A stretch of 64,000 nt of DNA, taken from contig NW_026267104.1 of NCBI RefSeq assembly GCF_014633365.1, positions 2,046,001-2,110,000 on the forward strand, given 5' to 3'. A program made the translations under genes and the position numbers. Below the pieces are notes generated by a model. That model was given only the letters and a program-made list of their open reading frames with translations. It was not told the origin of the DNA and did no database searches. Positions 13,034 through 26,557 of this stretch are shown here, in pieces; the first letter of the stretch is position 1; the number at the start of each line of letters is the position of its first letter. This DNA is from Diospyros lotus (lineage: Eukaryota > Streptophyta > Magnoliopsida > Ericales > Ebenaceae).

Positions 13034-13203
13034 CAAGTTCGAAGTAGGATCTCCATTGTTTCAAAACAGATGCAATCAAGTAAAAAGACAGAACTGAGAG
13101 AGAGCCCAATGATCATGACACAAGTTCAAAGTAGGATCTCCATTGTTTCAAAACAGATGCAATCAAGTAAAAAGATAGAACTGAGAGAGCCCAGTGATCA
13201 TAA
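13034..13203. repeat. 87-bp tandem repeat, two units
   Basis: Two near-identical units start at 13034 and 13121 (caagttcgaagtagg and caagttcaaagtagg). The period of 87 is a multiple of three, so the + strand frame reads through both as VRSRISIVSKQMQSSKK and then VQSRISIVSKQMQSSKK. I recognise no protein. It lies about 335 bp beyond the CYP78A stop codon, on that gene's 3' side. Confidence 0.75.
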
Positions 13204-13537
13204 CATTAGCCTTTCAAAGGGACAGAAATGTAAGGCAACCATACACTTTTAAACTACGATTGCTATAGATATAAGTCGGAATAAAAGCTGTGTACATGCA
13301 AGAGAGTTTCAAAGCTCAAATAAACCAACCCCTCCCAAACAAACCGAAAATTACAAAATAACCACAGCTTTTCTAAACCCTTTGCCAGCACCCACATAAT
13401 TTCCATTCAGCAACTAAAAACCTAGGAACAACTAAGAGGCAGCACCGGTTCACTACTAGAAACACAATTGATCATCCATATAAAGAGATTTCAAAATCAT
13501 GGATTAGATCAAATTGGCAGATCAGATTCTAGACTGT

Positions 13538-15863
13538 TCAGGCAGCGCGCGCAACAGCTTTGCAGACCAACGGATGCTTCATCTCCATGGAGAGCTTGAG
13601 CACCTCGGAGAGGTCCACCCCTCCGTCAGCAGCCACCCACTTGAAGCTCTGGAGCAGCTGAGCCAGCCACAGCTGCACAGTGGCCAACCCCAAGGCCTTC
13701 CCGGGGCAGACCCTCCTTCCTGAACCGAACGGAGCCAACTTCAGATCCGACCCCATTATTGCAATCTCCTCCTCCACGAACCTCTCTGGATCGAACTTGT
13801 CAGCCATGGGCCAGATACGCTCATCGTGGGTTATAGCCCACATGTTCACCATGGCAGTGGTGCCGGCTGGAATGAGGTGCCCGCCAACATGAGTGTCATG
13901 GATAGCAAGCCTTGCCCAGGACAGCAATGGACCAGGAGGATGGATCCTCAAAGTTTCCTTCACAATAGCTTGAAGATACGGGAGGTTTGGCAGGTCAGAA
14001 TCACACACTGTTCTGGCTTTCCCAACCACAGTATCAATTTCAGCCTGAGCCTTCGCTTGGATATCTGGGTGCAAAACCATTCTGGCAATGATCCATTGCA
14101 AAAGAATTGCAACTGTATCAGTTCCCCGGAAGATCATTTCCTGAGATAAAATGGAAAATTTGTTAACATTATCACATAGGAGAAGATAATTTCCAATAGA
14201 ACAAAAAGAACTTTCTTTCCACAGGCATCAAGTGAAAAACAAGAAAAGCAAGAGACAAGGAAAGGAATACAAATCCCGTCTTCATCAGTCCAAATCAAAC
14301 AGGCAAAAAAGGAGGGAAAATTATTCAGATTCTCCATATCTATAGTTGCCCAAAAAAGAGAATGAAACAGATTTGCACTTAGTATACGCTTATAATACCC
14401 ATACAAAATGAGAAAAAAGAAAACATAAAAAGGACATACATGCAATAGAAATGCAGCAAACAGTCATACAATCACAAACCACGAACAAAAATCATATAAA
14501 AATAAACAGACTAAGAAACTAGAGCACAAAACCTCAATGATACCAGTATAAGAAAAAGGGCCCACCTAATTCACAACAGATATTAACAAAGAGAATAAAC
14601 AAAAGGAAAGTGGTTTCTTGAATGTTTCTGCAAGGTTGAAATGAAGAGGGAAATAACCCCATGTTGGCCAGGTGGCAAGGCTCTATAGTGGCCTCTTATG
14701 CCAGTGGGGAAATATCACTACCGAACCAGGCTCAAACACAGACTTCCATCTGCTTAGCTGCTGCATGTTGTGTGTGAACTATTGAGCCGGTGAGTTTATC
14801 AAGTGCACGCCCAAGGAGGTACTGGTTGCAGACAGGAAAGATAAACAAAGAAAAAACAAAAAGAGAACAGACTGAAGAAAAATACCCATAAAACGGCTAT
14901 CATGTCAGAATCGCTGAGCTTGTTCTCATTCTCCATTCCAAGCAACACATCAACAAAATCGCCAGAACTCTCGTCGACTACTCCACCATTCTCAGAGATC
15001 TTCGACCTATGTTCCGATATGATCCTTCCAACAAAGACATTGACCCTCGCGACGAGCTTTCTGCACCTCTTTCTCACGCCCTGCAAATCCAACCAGCCAA
15101 GAAGCGGAAAATGGTCGCCCCAGTTGAATATCCCCAGCAAATCATATCCCTCGCTCACCAAACCCTCGAGCTCAGCGCCATCGCCGCCATTGTCACAAAA
15201 CTCGTATGACCGTCCGAAAACGCTCATCATCACATTGTTCAACGATCCAAAATGTAAAACTCGCTTCACCTCAACGACGCCGTTTTTCTCCATCAAGTCC
15301 TTGACCTGAGCCGTCATTTGGAGTCCGATTCTCCGCCGGAACTCGCCGAAACCAGCGATGCGCTTCGGGCTGAACATGTGAGTCGCCGATATCCGCCTCA
15401 GGTTCCGCCAGTACTCGCCGTACGGCGCGAAGCCCATGGCCCGGTGAAAAAGAAGCTCGTAAGCCGACTCCTTCACCGGACGGTCGGCAAACGCCGAGCT
15501 TCCGAGAAGCTCCCTGGCCGTATCCGGATGACTCGAGATCACGAACCGCGTAAACCCTACCGAAAACGCCATTAACGGAACAGCCTCGAACCTCGTCGCA
15601 AGCTTGGCGAGAACTCGGTGAGTAAAAGATCCAGTGAAAGCAAACACGAGCCCCAAAAGAGGCACGCCGGACGGCCCCGGAATGGCGAGCCCAGGCGCAA
15701 CCCTAAATCGGGCCTTGGACAAAGCCCACGCCAGGCCGCCGGGTGCAAGCCAGAATCCGAAAACTGCCGCGAAGAGAACGAAACAGAGGACAATCTCGGC
15801 GCTGAGCACCGAGGAGGAGTTACCGATCAGAGGATCAAACGCAGCGCAGGATTCCGACGACAT
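13538..15863 (-). CDS. Cytochrome P450 of the CYP78A subfamily (KLUH/CYP78A5-like)
   Basis: A membrane-anchored monooxygenase of the plant family that controls organ and seed size; its substrate is not settled. Two exons on the minus strand: 15863-14886 (326 codons) and 14140-13538 (200 codons plus stop), with a 745-bp intron bounded by GT and AG at phase 0. The 526 residues are normal for CYP78A. Features: an N-terminal membrane segment (about residues 21-45); [20 protein letters not shown] and [14 protein letters not shown], near-invariant in CYP78A; I-helix FRGTDT (330-335); ExxR in KETLRIH (388-391); PERF (444-447); and heme-binding [10 protein letters not shown] with Cys471. The C-terminus [14 protein letters not shown] resembles CYP78A5. 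A neighbouring MTERF15-like gene could instead argue for the Arabidopsis CYP78A10 locus. The gene looks intact. Confidence 0.93.
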
Positions 15864-15961
15864 TTCTGGTTGAGAGAGAGGTTTCTGGTTAGGGGGGTTG
15901 GTTCGAAAGGAACGAAACCAGAACGATGAAGAGGTGGTGAGACGAAGAGTGTGAAGAAGCG

Positions 15962-15970
15962 GTTTAAATA
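15962..15970 (-). promoter_or_regulatory. Putative TATA box of the CYP78A gene
   Basis: On the minus strand this reads CTATTTAAA, about 100 bp before the ATG at 15863, a normal distance for a plant core promoter with a short 5' UTR. The satellite-like array begins only about 190 bp further upstream. Confidence 0.5.
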
Positions 15971-16160
15971 GGGAGTTGGTATGGGCCCCACTCGTGAATA
16001 AATAAAAAAAGAAATTAACGAGTGTATGTGAGTGGGGGCTACTTTCACGTTTCTCACCCTTCTCCGCCCACCGGGTTGAACCCTATAATAAAACGCGGGC
16101 GCCATTCTCACGGGCACACGTAACTCATGAAAACCACAATTATTATTTGGGCTATTATAC

Positions 16161-17737
16161 AATTGGAGTAATTTTTTATAACATTAAGTATTTCTAGTGA
16201 ATTCCCCTATTCGCACCTCCACCCCCTAATTTCATTCAATTACAAAATATCTCATTAAATACAGAAATATCTTGTGATCATGCAATTAATTTAAGAAATT
16301 ATACTTTTTTTTTCAAAATTAAAAATATAAAATAAAATTATCAAATTTAAAAATATTTAACTTTTTAGTACTAATAACCCTTATTATTAACATTCATCCA
16401 TCCCATTTTAATTACGATAAATACACTGAAATTCGGTGAATATATCATTCAACTCTTGTCATTTGGAATCATTTAAGAATTATATTTCATATCACCCATT
16501 TAATTGAGATAATTGGAGTAATTTTTTACAACATTAAGTATCGGATATTCTAATTTAGTGAATTCCCCTATTCGCACCTCTACCCCTAATTTCATTCAAC
16601 TACAAAATATCCCATTAAGTACAGAAATATTTTGTGATCATGCAATTAATTTAAAAAATTAGACTTTTCTTGTCAAAATTAAAAATATAAAATAAAATTA
16701 TCAAATTTAAAAATATTTAACTTTTTAGTACTAATAGCCCTTATTATTAACATTCATCCATCCCATTCTGATTACGGTAAACACATTCGGTGAATATATC
16801 ATTCAACTCTTGTTATTTGCTATCATTTAAGAATTATATTTCATATATATTTCGTATCACCCATTTAATGGAGACAATTGAAGTAATTTTTTACAACATT
16901 AAGTATCGGATATTCTAATTTAGGGAATTCCCCTATTCAAACCTCCGCCCCCTAATTTCATTCAACTACAAAATATCCCATCAAATACAGAGATATCTTG
17001 TGATCATGCAATTAATTTAAGAAATTAGACTTTTCTTGTCAAAATATAAAATAAAATTACCAAATTTAAAAATATTTTAACTTTTTAGTACTAATAGCCC
17101 TTATTATTAACATTCATCCATCCCATTTTAATTACAATATACACATTGGGATTCCATGAATATATCATCCAACTCTTGTCGTTTGCTATCATTTAAGAAT
17201 TATATTTCATATATATTTTGTATCACCCATTTAATGGAGATAATTGGAGTAATTTTTTAAAACATTAAGTATCAGATATTATAATTTAGTGAATTCCCCT
17301 ATTCGCACCTCCATCCCCTAATTTCATTCAACTACAAAATACCCCATTAAGTACAGAAATATCTTGTGATCATGCAATTAATTTAAGAAATTAGACTTTT
17401 TATCAAAATTAAAAATATAAAATAAAATTATCAAATTTAAAAATATTTAACTTTGTAGTACTAATAGCCTTTATTATTAACATTCATTTATCTCATTTTG
17501 ATTACAGTATGTATATTGAGATTTTGTGAATATATCGTCCAACTCTTATCATTTGTTATCATTTAAGAATTATATTTCATATATATTTCGTATCACTAAG
17601 AGGCAATTTGAGTAATTTTTTATAATATTAAATATCAAATATTCTAATTTAATGAATTCCCCTACTCGCACCTCCGCCCCCTAATTTCATTCAACTACAA
17701 AATATCCCATTAAGTACAGAAATATCTTGTGATCATG
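16161..17737. repeat. Satellite-like tandem array, ~363-bp monomer, about 4.4 copies
   Basis: Monomers start at 16161, 16511, 16876, 17242 and 17605, each beginning with aattggagtaatttttt or a close variant, with spacings of 350, 365, 366 and 363 bp. Shared landmarks are gaattcccctattcgcacc, cttgtgatcatgcaattaa and cttttagtactaatagccc. The fifth copy breaks off at gatcatg (17737). Monomers are AT-rich and differ by scattered substitutions and small indels. No coding frame is supported. The array lies immediately upstream of the CYP78A core promoter. Confidence 0.93.
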
Positions 17738-17864
17738 ACGTGGACGTTGTTAATGACACGTAATTAATCCAGAAGATACTAAAAAAAGAAGAGTGTTGTT
17801 GAGGAAGGCGCGGGAGTGGAATCGGCAGGTCTGGCGCCGGCGCGTCATGGATGAGGGAGGAGTT

Positions 17865-18297
17865 AGTGCGATTTCGTGCACCCCATTTAATTAGTTTTAC
17901 GAGAAACCCACCCCCCCCCTCTCACTCCCCCCGCCCCCCTTTCTCTCCTCTCCTCTCTCCCCTTCTCCTTCTCCAACAAGCTGCTTGCCGCCGTCGCCGC
18001 CGCCTAGACTCGCTGCCTCGCCTCCTTTCTCCTCTCCTCTCGCTGCCACGCCGGCCGCCGCTGCACGCAACCCTCCTTTCTTCTCCTCTCCTCTCTCCTC
18101 TCACCGCCTTCGCCTCGGAGAAGGAGGATGTAGCGGCAGCGGCGAGGATGCAGTGGTGGCGGCGAGAGCAATGAAAGGGGAGAGAGAGAGGAGGAGGAGG
18201 AAGGCGGGAGGGAGAGGAGAGAGAGGGGGTGGGAGAGACCCAAAATGACTTTTTTACCCCCCAAACTAAGGGTAAAGTTATCGCACAAAATCGCACT
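17865..18297. mobile_element. Small terminal-inverted-repeat element with a GC/CT-rich core
   Basis: The ends agtgcgatttcgtgc (17865-17879) and gcacaaaatcgcact (18283-18297) are inverted repeats matching at 14 of 15 positions. The core changes from a pyrimidine-rich strand (ctctcctctcc motifs) through GCC-rich stretches to purine-rich gagaggagg, like a captured gene 5' end. I found no convincing target-site duplication. Long frames on both strands come from low complexity, not a gene. Confidence 0.5.
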
Positions 18298-19443
18298 CCA
18301 CCGTACCTACAGTAGGTGCAAAGCAGGTGAGCTGATAATCATAGGCTGAAACTCAACTGACATTATATATGGTGTGCGCCTATTGATAGCGACCCAAGTC
18401 AACGTCTGCTCCCAACCATATCCCCTCCTTCACCTTGTACTGCACCCCCGCCACATATCTCTTCTCTTCTCTCATCCATTCTTTTAGATAAATAGATAAC
18501 AAAATATTATTCACATATTTAAATTTTAACACTTTTAATAATATTTTATATATTTATATTGACATAACATTTTAAAAAAATATTAATTTAATATATGATT
18601 ATAAATGTCAAATATAAATATGTAAATAATATTTTAAAAATAAATAACTCTAGTCATTACTCTTAAAAAACTAATTAACTAATAATAAATGTATTTAATT
18701 TTGTAGACAATGTATATTTTTATATATTTTATTTTTTAACATCCAATTATATTATATATTTATATTTATATAACATATAATATAATATATTAATACAAAA
18801 TATCTTCTAAACTTCATAGTAAAATATTTAAATAATAATTTTAATAACCAAAAATAATTGCACTGGGAGCAAAGTTTGGGGTCCACCTTCGCAAGATTTG
18901 CATAGTAGTACACAATTACACAGTAGCAAGGTTGACTCAAGTCATTCATTGTTCCCCGTTTGTGCATCCAAACGTGAAAAACATTTTGGCTTCAATCTAA
19001 TTTGATTAATCTGATCTCAATAGAAAAAGTGAGGGAAGTTGCAAGAGAATTGTGTGTTAATTATTTTGTAATTACAGAATTGTGATTAATTGTTTAACAT
19101 TAATTGGAGTATTGTGATAGATTTTTTCCAAGAATTAGGTGAGTGTCCCAAATTATAAATTTTGAAGGGATTTAAGTAGATTTTAGCCTAAATAAAAAAT
19201 AAATTTTAAATGTTAAAAGTTATTAAAAATATTTTTTAATAAAATAATTAATTGTTAGTGTGGGGGAAGAATCCATCAAGTCACTGGAGACATACTTTAG
19301 ACAGCATATTGGATTGTTTGACAATTTTTAGCAAAATTTATACCTAGTTTTGTGTCACAAAATGGAAAGTCTTTCATTTTATGATGTTGGTGGGTCAGGG
19401 ACACACCTCCATCCATCAAGACACATATGATAATATTTGATGG
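18298..19443. other. AT-rich intergenic DNA
   Basis: No gene or repeat family recognised. Mostly A/T runs with a short C-rich stretch near 18400-18480. Confidence 0.5.
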
Positions 19444-20455
19444 TCAAAATACATAAATTCATCCCTTAACTTTTATTTGTTTTATTGTGATATTTTTAAT
19501 TTTATGTAATTTTAATTACACTCTTGAACTAATTAATATGGTGTAAATTTATCTCTTAATTTTCATATATTTTTATTGTGGTATCTTTTAACTTTGTTTG
19601 GTTCCAATCGTATGATATAATTAGTTAATTTCAGGCTATATGAATAATTGATTAGTTTTGGAGTTATGACTGATATTTACATGTTTATGATAACTTGAGA
19701 TTTGGATTCACCATATAGTCTATTGTTAATGCTCGTGAAATTAAAATTCAAATTCAAATTTTTGACACCATCTTTGTTTTGATTTTAAAGCTTTCTAATC
19801 TAACCCGATCAAATAATATTATTTTTGTTCTTGATATGTCTTTCAATGAAGGTGACAATGATAATGAAGGTACAGCTATTGGATTGGGGATTTGTCCAAT
19901 TCTTTTAGGTTTTGTGGGTGAATTTTGGATGTTATTAAGAGTTCGTTTAAGAAAAAAAAAAATGAAAGAGAATAATTGAGTTTATCTTTTCTTTTGATTT
20001 TAGATTTTGTAATACAAACCAAATTTATATGATTAATACTAATAATCGATCACTATTTATTAGATGAGTGTACATCATACATTATAAACCACATTGATTA
20101 ACTGTTTATGTGGCATAAAATTAAGGATGATACAAAAAAAAGGTCAAAATTAAAAGGGTGAATTTATTTCATTTAATATTAAATGATGGAGGAATATAAT
20201 TAAAATAAAATAAAGATGAGATGTCACTGTAAAATAAAAGTGAAAATTAAATGATGAATTATTTTTTGGCATAAGTCACGATCGAGATATGTCGAATTTG
20301 TATCGATAGATTATGAGTTTAATTTTTATTTTTTTGTAATGAGATAAAATTTTATATTTATAATTTATTTATTTTTATTAAAATTGAGGAGATGAGTAAA
20401 AAGAGTGGGATAAACACATTGATATAAAGTTAAAAGGGGAATTTATGCATTTAGT
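19444..20455. mobile_element. Probable inverted-repeat (Mutator/MITE-like) element, diverged
   Basis: The left end acataaattcatcccttaac near 19450 is mirrored by the right end gttaaaaggggaatttatgc near 20431-20450. Similar AT-rich stretches also occur inside as direct and inverted copies (for example near 19548 and 20125-20262). I could not fix exact ends or a target duplication. No transposase is recognisable, so the class is uncertain. Confidence 0.4.
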
Positions 20456-21335
20456 TACTTTATATTAATATCTTGTATTATCTATCGTACGTGTGATATG
20501 GCATTGACGATGGTCAAAGATGGTGATCCATGCAAAATTAATTAAAGGGCTCAGACTGAAGTGAAAGGGCCTTTGCTTTCACTCTTAATAAGAAGTGGCA
20601 GTGGCTCAGCATCCCATGCTTTGCTGCAAGCTACCATTTCCTTCCCTTCCCTTCCCGTCCGATCACTTTGCTTGTTACAGAAGTACAGAAACTGTTCATT
20701 TAGTAAATTTTAGTAAGTAACCATTTTGAATATTAGTATTCTTCCACTTCTTCCTCCACCACCACCATTAATCCTTCCCAACTATTATTCTCCGATCACG
20801 TCCGTCTCCTCCGATCAACTTCCGAAGCCTCTCCGACAACATGAACAGCAGTACGTACGCTTGACGCTACTCTGAGCTCTCTCTCTCTCTCTCTCTATCT
20901 CTCTGTGTTGTTGTTTCTTCTTTCTCTTCTTTTTCGTGAAACAACACAGTACAGTAAAGAATCTTTATGTGGCAGAGAGAATCTTCAAACAAAGATTATG
21001 TGCAGTGACAAAAGCAATCCTCCACGTTCTCACACACAGTTTCTTTCTTTTTCGCCAAGGTTGATGGACGTCAAACTGGGCAAACCTTTTTCCACGACAA
21101 CATAATACTAAAGATTGACTGCGATGTAATTGTCATTGTTTTTTTTTTTTTATTATAAACATGATGGAAACAATGAGAAACACACAAAGAAAAAGAAATA
21201 AATAAAAAGAAAAGCAGTCGTTCCTGTTCCTTTGAAAGACATAAAATCTTGGTTCGATTTTATATATGAATAGAAATAAAAATTATTGTAAATTGGGTGG
21301 GATGTGGTCTCTGGGACGAGCAGAAACGAACAGCC
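20456..21335 (+). promoter_or_regulatory. Upstream region of ABCB27 pseudogene copy 1
   Basis: About 20960-21100 resembles 52130-52240 upstream of the intact copy: both share aatct..caacaaagat, gcagtgacaaaagc, ccacgtt and ggttgatggA..gtcaaa in order. A (CT)n tract lies near 20877-20897. This marks the shared ancestral promoter or 5' UTR of the duplicated transporter genes. Confidence 0.55.
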
Positions 21336-22217
21336 ATGGGGAATGACACAGCTCGTCTCCTAGACAGACAGGTAAGGTAAGGTAAGTCTCTCTCTTTGTT
21401 CTCCCTGGATCACTTACACAACTAGAGATGAAAATTGAGAGATAAATTACTTACTTTAATCTTAATGTTTATATTTAGAATCTCATAGCAACTCAGAAGA
21501 AAGTTGTCATTTTGGGATGTTAAATCACTAATTTATAACTTTAAATAATGTTATGCATTCTTGAATTATAAAAAATTTGCTTCAATGGCATATGTCAAAA
21601 TAAAGGTGTTATTTTAATATTTTTTTATTAAAAAATATAATTAAATTTAACGGATATAATTTTCACAAAATCTATGTATTTATAAAACTTTTTGATTAAA
21701 ATAGAGTAGTTAAATTATAACTGTTGAAACAGTAGAATCAGAAAAATGACATAACAGTTCATGACACTTTTCCTTTTTCTCTCTCCAGAATTTGAGAAAT
21801 TAGCATTCTAAGAATATTGTTGTCATTTTACAATCTTAGATGTCAACTCGTTGGACTAAAAAATTTTAAATTTGAGGTGCTATTTCAACAATTATTGACA
21901 ATTATGGTGTTGACACCCGAATGACACTTCGAGTACTCTCATATTAATAAGATACTTAAGTAAATATGCCTCTAGGACATAAGTTAAGTAGCGGATAAGT
22001 GATATATTGAGATTAATACTAATAGATTATGAGTTCGATACTCGGCTTAGGCAAGAGCCAAAGACCTGCATGCGATTTATCTTATTTGCCAAAATTAAGA
22101 GCACGAGTTGCGAGGACCGCGCAAGGGTGATAATTCTAAGTTAATTCAGTAAATATAATTTGCTTGAAAAAAATTTAAAATCTTTATTAACTCAATCTTT
22201 TGATGGCTCAGTCTATT

Positions 22218-25046
22218 TGTAACACCCGAGAATAATTTTGAGGATAAAAATGATATTTGATAAAGGGCATAATTGGAATTTTGAAAAAAATAAGACTATA
22301 GGGCACACTAACACAGCTTTGGACAATCGAATTAATCAGAGAGAGTACCTCGGACCCTAGATAGTTAAGGAAAATGGTATAGTATCGACGAGCAATTAAA
22401 ATCATGATTTTTAGTGATAAAGGAAATGAGATCGAGAACAATTTTCGGTACAGCAAAAATACAGCTGCCAATTAGGTCGTATTACCGAATTACTGTAAAC
22501 GACGTCCAAAAAGTCAACGGAGAGTGTCAAGGACTAATATTCGATGTATAGAACAACCCTTAAGTGGTTTCAGGTTGAATCGAGTGGATTTGAGGTTAAA
22601 TAAATCAGTTGGGCCTAAGTGTAATTTCCAAAAATTGCCCGAGGGAGGTCTAAACGACAATTTTTCAAAGGTTTCAAGGGAGAAATGAGAAGTACTAATC
22701 TTGAGGGTCTTAGTGAGGATGTTAGAAAGACCAGGGGCTTAAGGGTAAGGGCCAAATTGCAAAAGAAAAATTTTGGGGGGCTAAAGTGTAATTTTCAAAA
22801 ATTTTGCACTCACATGGCAGTCTGGCCGCGAGTTTTGGCCAGAAAATCCGGCCATTTGGCAGCCAAATCTTGTCAAGGGATGGCCGAGGTCAGTCCTGGT
22901 GGCGTGAAGGGGAAGAAATGGCCAGAAATCAGCCACGTGGGGGTCGTTTTTGCCTATAAATACCGAAGGTATTCGGCCGAGAATGAAGCACCAAATCGAG
23001 CTCGTTTTTGAATGATTTTTGGAACTTTGATAGAGGGCTTTTGGTCTCTAGGCATCAAGGATTATTTTGGTAGTGTTTTGAAGCATTTTGGTGAGCTTTT
23101 GAGGGGGTTTCGAGTTCGGCCGAGGGTTTGAGGCGGTCCACCTAGCCGGACCTGTAACCGGGCATTTGGGCCATTTTTCGGTGGCCTTTTGACCTGATTT
23201 TTGTGGCATCGTGATCGATTCTCCAAGGGCTTTCGAACGGCACCGGTTTTGTGGCTATCAGAGCAGTCGCCGGCGACCGACTCAAGGTAGAAGATGATCG
23301 GCGCATGACTGTCGCGCGCCAGTTCAAACCAGTCAGCCACTCGCCCGCGAGTGAGGGCGCGTGAGGCCTGAGGTAATTTTGAATTTTTTTTATTATTTTA
23401 ATAAAAATAAATTATGAATTATGGTGGAAGAAAATTTGGAAAAATGTTGGGTAAAATGGTCATTTTGTAATTTTCAAGATAAATAAAGCTTATGAAAAAT
23501 AGGAAGAGGTATTGGAAAATCCTTAGAAAATTTTGGAAGTTAGGAATTATTTATTTATGAATTGTTATGAAGAGAAATCGAGGAAAAATCTGGAGTAGGT
23601 ATTTATTAGAATTTTTGAGGAGAAATATAAAAAAAATAGGAAGAAATTATGAAAAAATTGGAAAAATAGATATTGATATGATTTTGAATAAACGTGGTGA
23701 CTAGGGTATCGTTGAAGCTCGAGGTTGAAGTATGAGAGCGTCGAGCACAAGAATTGAGGTCAGGCAGGCAAATCGAGGCGACTTGCGCTCTTCAAGAAAG
23801 TTGAGTTACAAGGTGAGTGTTCTCCCCCAACTTTGTTTTGACTTGAGAGTGGTTCTACCCGAAAAGACTTTAAGTGACATGTGAATGATTTACTGTGAAT
23901 GTTCTTCCCTATGGCTTGGTTTAATATGGTTGTCCAAACAGTTATTTACACATGCATTGAATTTTGTATGGTAAATTGCACACATTGAGATGTCGATTTT
24001 TATGCATGTTATGATTTTTCGACATTGGCTTGTTTTGTGTTGTCCATGTGGGGCGTGGGTTGGTAACCTGTGACGTAGCCCAGAGTGACAGCACTCGGGA
24101 TGTGTACCTAGGATTAATGCTAGGTGACCCACTTGGGACGGGGCTGAGACGGATTTCACCCTACGGGACCCAAGTGGCGGGGCTGAGAGTGGACACCACC
24201 CCAGTTGTTGGCTCAAGTGGCGGGGCTGCGAGTGGACACCACCCCAGGTTCCTTTGAGCGATAGCATTAATGCCGAGGTGACGTCGATTCCGAGGATAGT
24301 GCTGATGTGACACTCTTGGGGCTAGGGTTGCGTTGGGTTTTGGATTGTTTTTGAGTTGGAGCGTAAAGCCTAACAATGACAATGTGGTGATTCCCGGGTT
24401 CATATGTCGAGGTTGTCCCTCTTAAGCAGGATTTTTTTGTCAATGGGCCGAAGTGGTTGTGTCGCCTTTAGAGAGATTGCATTTTCCCCGGTTAGGGTTA
24501 AGTGCTATGTGGGATTCTCTTAGGCTGGTGCATGTCGGGATTTATCGATTTTGTATATAATTTTTCATATCTGCATGAAAACGTTTTTGAACTCTCACTT
24601 AGATGATTCAGTATCTAATTTGGACTATGTCCTTGGAATATTCAAACGTTCCAGGTGAAAGCAGTGGCGCCAAGGGAAAGAATATCATCGAGATGTAGTG
24701 GCTATGTTTAGTTTTCGTAGGTTTTGTCCATGATTACGATGTTCAGAGGTTATGTAATATTTTGATATTTTCATGTGAAACATCGATTTGGTTATTGTAA
24801 ATGAATTGTTGGTTATATATCATTGAGGTTTCGATCTTGTTTCCGCTGATGTGATTGTTAATACTTGTCTTAGTTTATTTATTATTAAATTATGATATGC
24901 TAAGAAGGTACGATCGGGATTGACGGAAAATAATTATGATGAGCGTATGAATATCAAGAGATTTATGCTGTGTTTGATTTTTGAAAAAAAAAAAAAATCC
25001 CAAAATCTCAAGTTAACGCACGCTTGAGGAAAAGTGGGGCGTTACA
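22218..25046. mobile_element. Solo LTR A (2.8 kb, probable Ty3/gypsy) in intron 1 of ABCB27 copy 1
   Basis: It starts TGTAACACCCGAG and ends GGGGCGTTACA, with TG...CA termini. The flanks ctatt (22213-22217) and ctgtt (25047-25051) form a 5-bp target duplication with one mismatch. No internal coding region or second LTR is present, so it is a solo LTR left by LTR-LTR recombination. It closely matches solo LTR B (26986-29766) in the same orientation. Inside both is a ~45-bp repeated unit (ggcggggctgagagtggaca, 24175-24250). Open frames within it are not genes. Assignment to gypsy rests on LTR length and end sequence only. Confidence 0.85.
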
Positions 25047-26557
25047 CTGTTCCTGCTTAAGAGTTGAAATAAAAATTATATTTATTTGTTGAGGGTAAAT
25101 CAGATGATTCTCGGGAAATTCCCGGCGCGGGGGGGGAGATTTTCTTGGTGCTTACCAATTGTTTCTTTGTTCTTCAGAAGATATGTATGTTTGACTTCCC
25201 TCGATTGGGTTCCTTGTCTATAGGAGCCTTGTGATCTGTCTGGATCTCTCAGATGGTCTTATTTTGCACCTCTTGCTTATCCGAGACGTTCTTTCTTTGA
25301 ATTTTTTCTGTTTTCATGTAGGGGAGAAGGGGAAATAATGCCTCAGAAGATGGCCAACTAACAGACCTTGAGCATGGAGATGCAGAACCGGTTCTATTAC
25401 ACTATGCAATTGTTCTGTCACGTTTAGTACCGATTGCGTGTTTGAGGTGCTAAGTGCTAACCTTCTTGAAAATTTAGGCTGCAAATGTGGGGTTCTTCAG
25501 GGTGCTATCACTTGTAAGTGGATACTATCTGGTTTTGTTGCCAAGAATGCATGATTTCACAGCATGATTTCTGAATTTTTCGTCTCATTAGTCATTACTT
25601 TCCAGGCAAAACCTGATGCAGGCAAATTGATTGTTGCTACCATTGCTCTGTTGATAGCATCCACTTCAAGTTTAATGATTGTATGTACTACCTGTATTCC
25701 CCCCATCTTACTTTTTTACCCTTGTATTGGTTCCTTTTTTGGTGTGTCTTGCCTATTTTAATCATGAAGTTAAGTAGTCCTTCCAGTCCTAAAATAATTG
25801 GGCCCTGATGGCTTTCCACTTTCCAATGTTCATGCTGCGGCCGAAATTTGGTGTGAGACATTGTGTCAAGGGATATCCAAACAGGACGAAGCACTAGATG
25901 CAGTCAAGGGCACCATAATTGGCATTCTTTTGATAGTCATAGTTGGGTAGGACCGTAGCACCATCGTGAAACATGTTGGTTTTAGTGTTTGTGATAGGCT
26001 GCTTTCCCTCTCTATCTTAACAACCAAAAATCAATCATTAAGCTCAAAAAAAGTAGTGCTGGGACTTCTGCTTGTGGAGTCCAGAGCTTCTAAGACTGAA
26101 AATTTTTGTTGGGAAAAAAGCTTATGCTAGTTTACTAGAACTTTGAGTATTAAAAGACCTATTAAGCAAATATGCATACTTGATTATTATCTCATCCCAA
26201 GAGGCTGCCCATCTTTTTCTTTACAGTTCAGTTAACACAGCACTACAGGCATGATTGTTTTTTTCTGCTAACAAAAGAGTTGTTGCTCGGTTGAGAAGGG
26301 ATTTGTTCAGTCACCTCATCCACCAAGTTAGTCAAAGTTTTCCTTGCAAGTTTAATAATCTATCCCGACACAGTAAATTCCATTCTGATGTTAGAGAATC
26401 ATATTTTTGTCACTTTCCACAGGGTTCGCAATTTAAAAGCATAAGAACACTCTCTATGTGACTATTTTTCACCATGGCTGATGGTTGCAAGAAATAGCAT
26501 TTTTTGATGTTGCTCGTATAGGAAAACTGCTAAGTAGGTTATCTGAACGCACACGAA

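Noticed and set aside
17851..18296. Several frames of 87-124 codons on both strands
   Set aside because: Low-complexity pyrimidine/purine sequence inside a small TIR element; the peptides are Pro/Ser or Arg/Gly runs without a domain.
22000..22130. tRNA-like box B (gagttcgatactcgg) suggesting a SINE
   Set aside because: No convincing box A at the right spacing, no clear tail or target duplication.
22685..23340. Frames inside solo LTR A (and the matching ones in LTR B at 27343-28108)
   Set aside because: Not preserved between the two LTR copies and without gag, pol or host domains.
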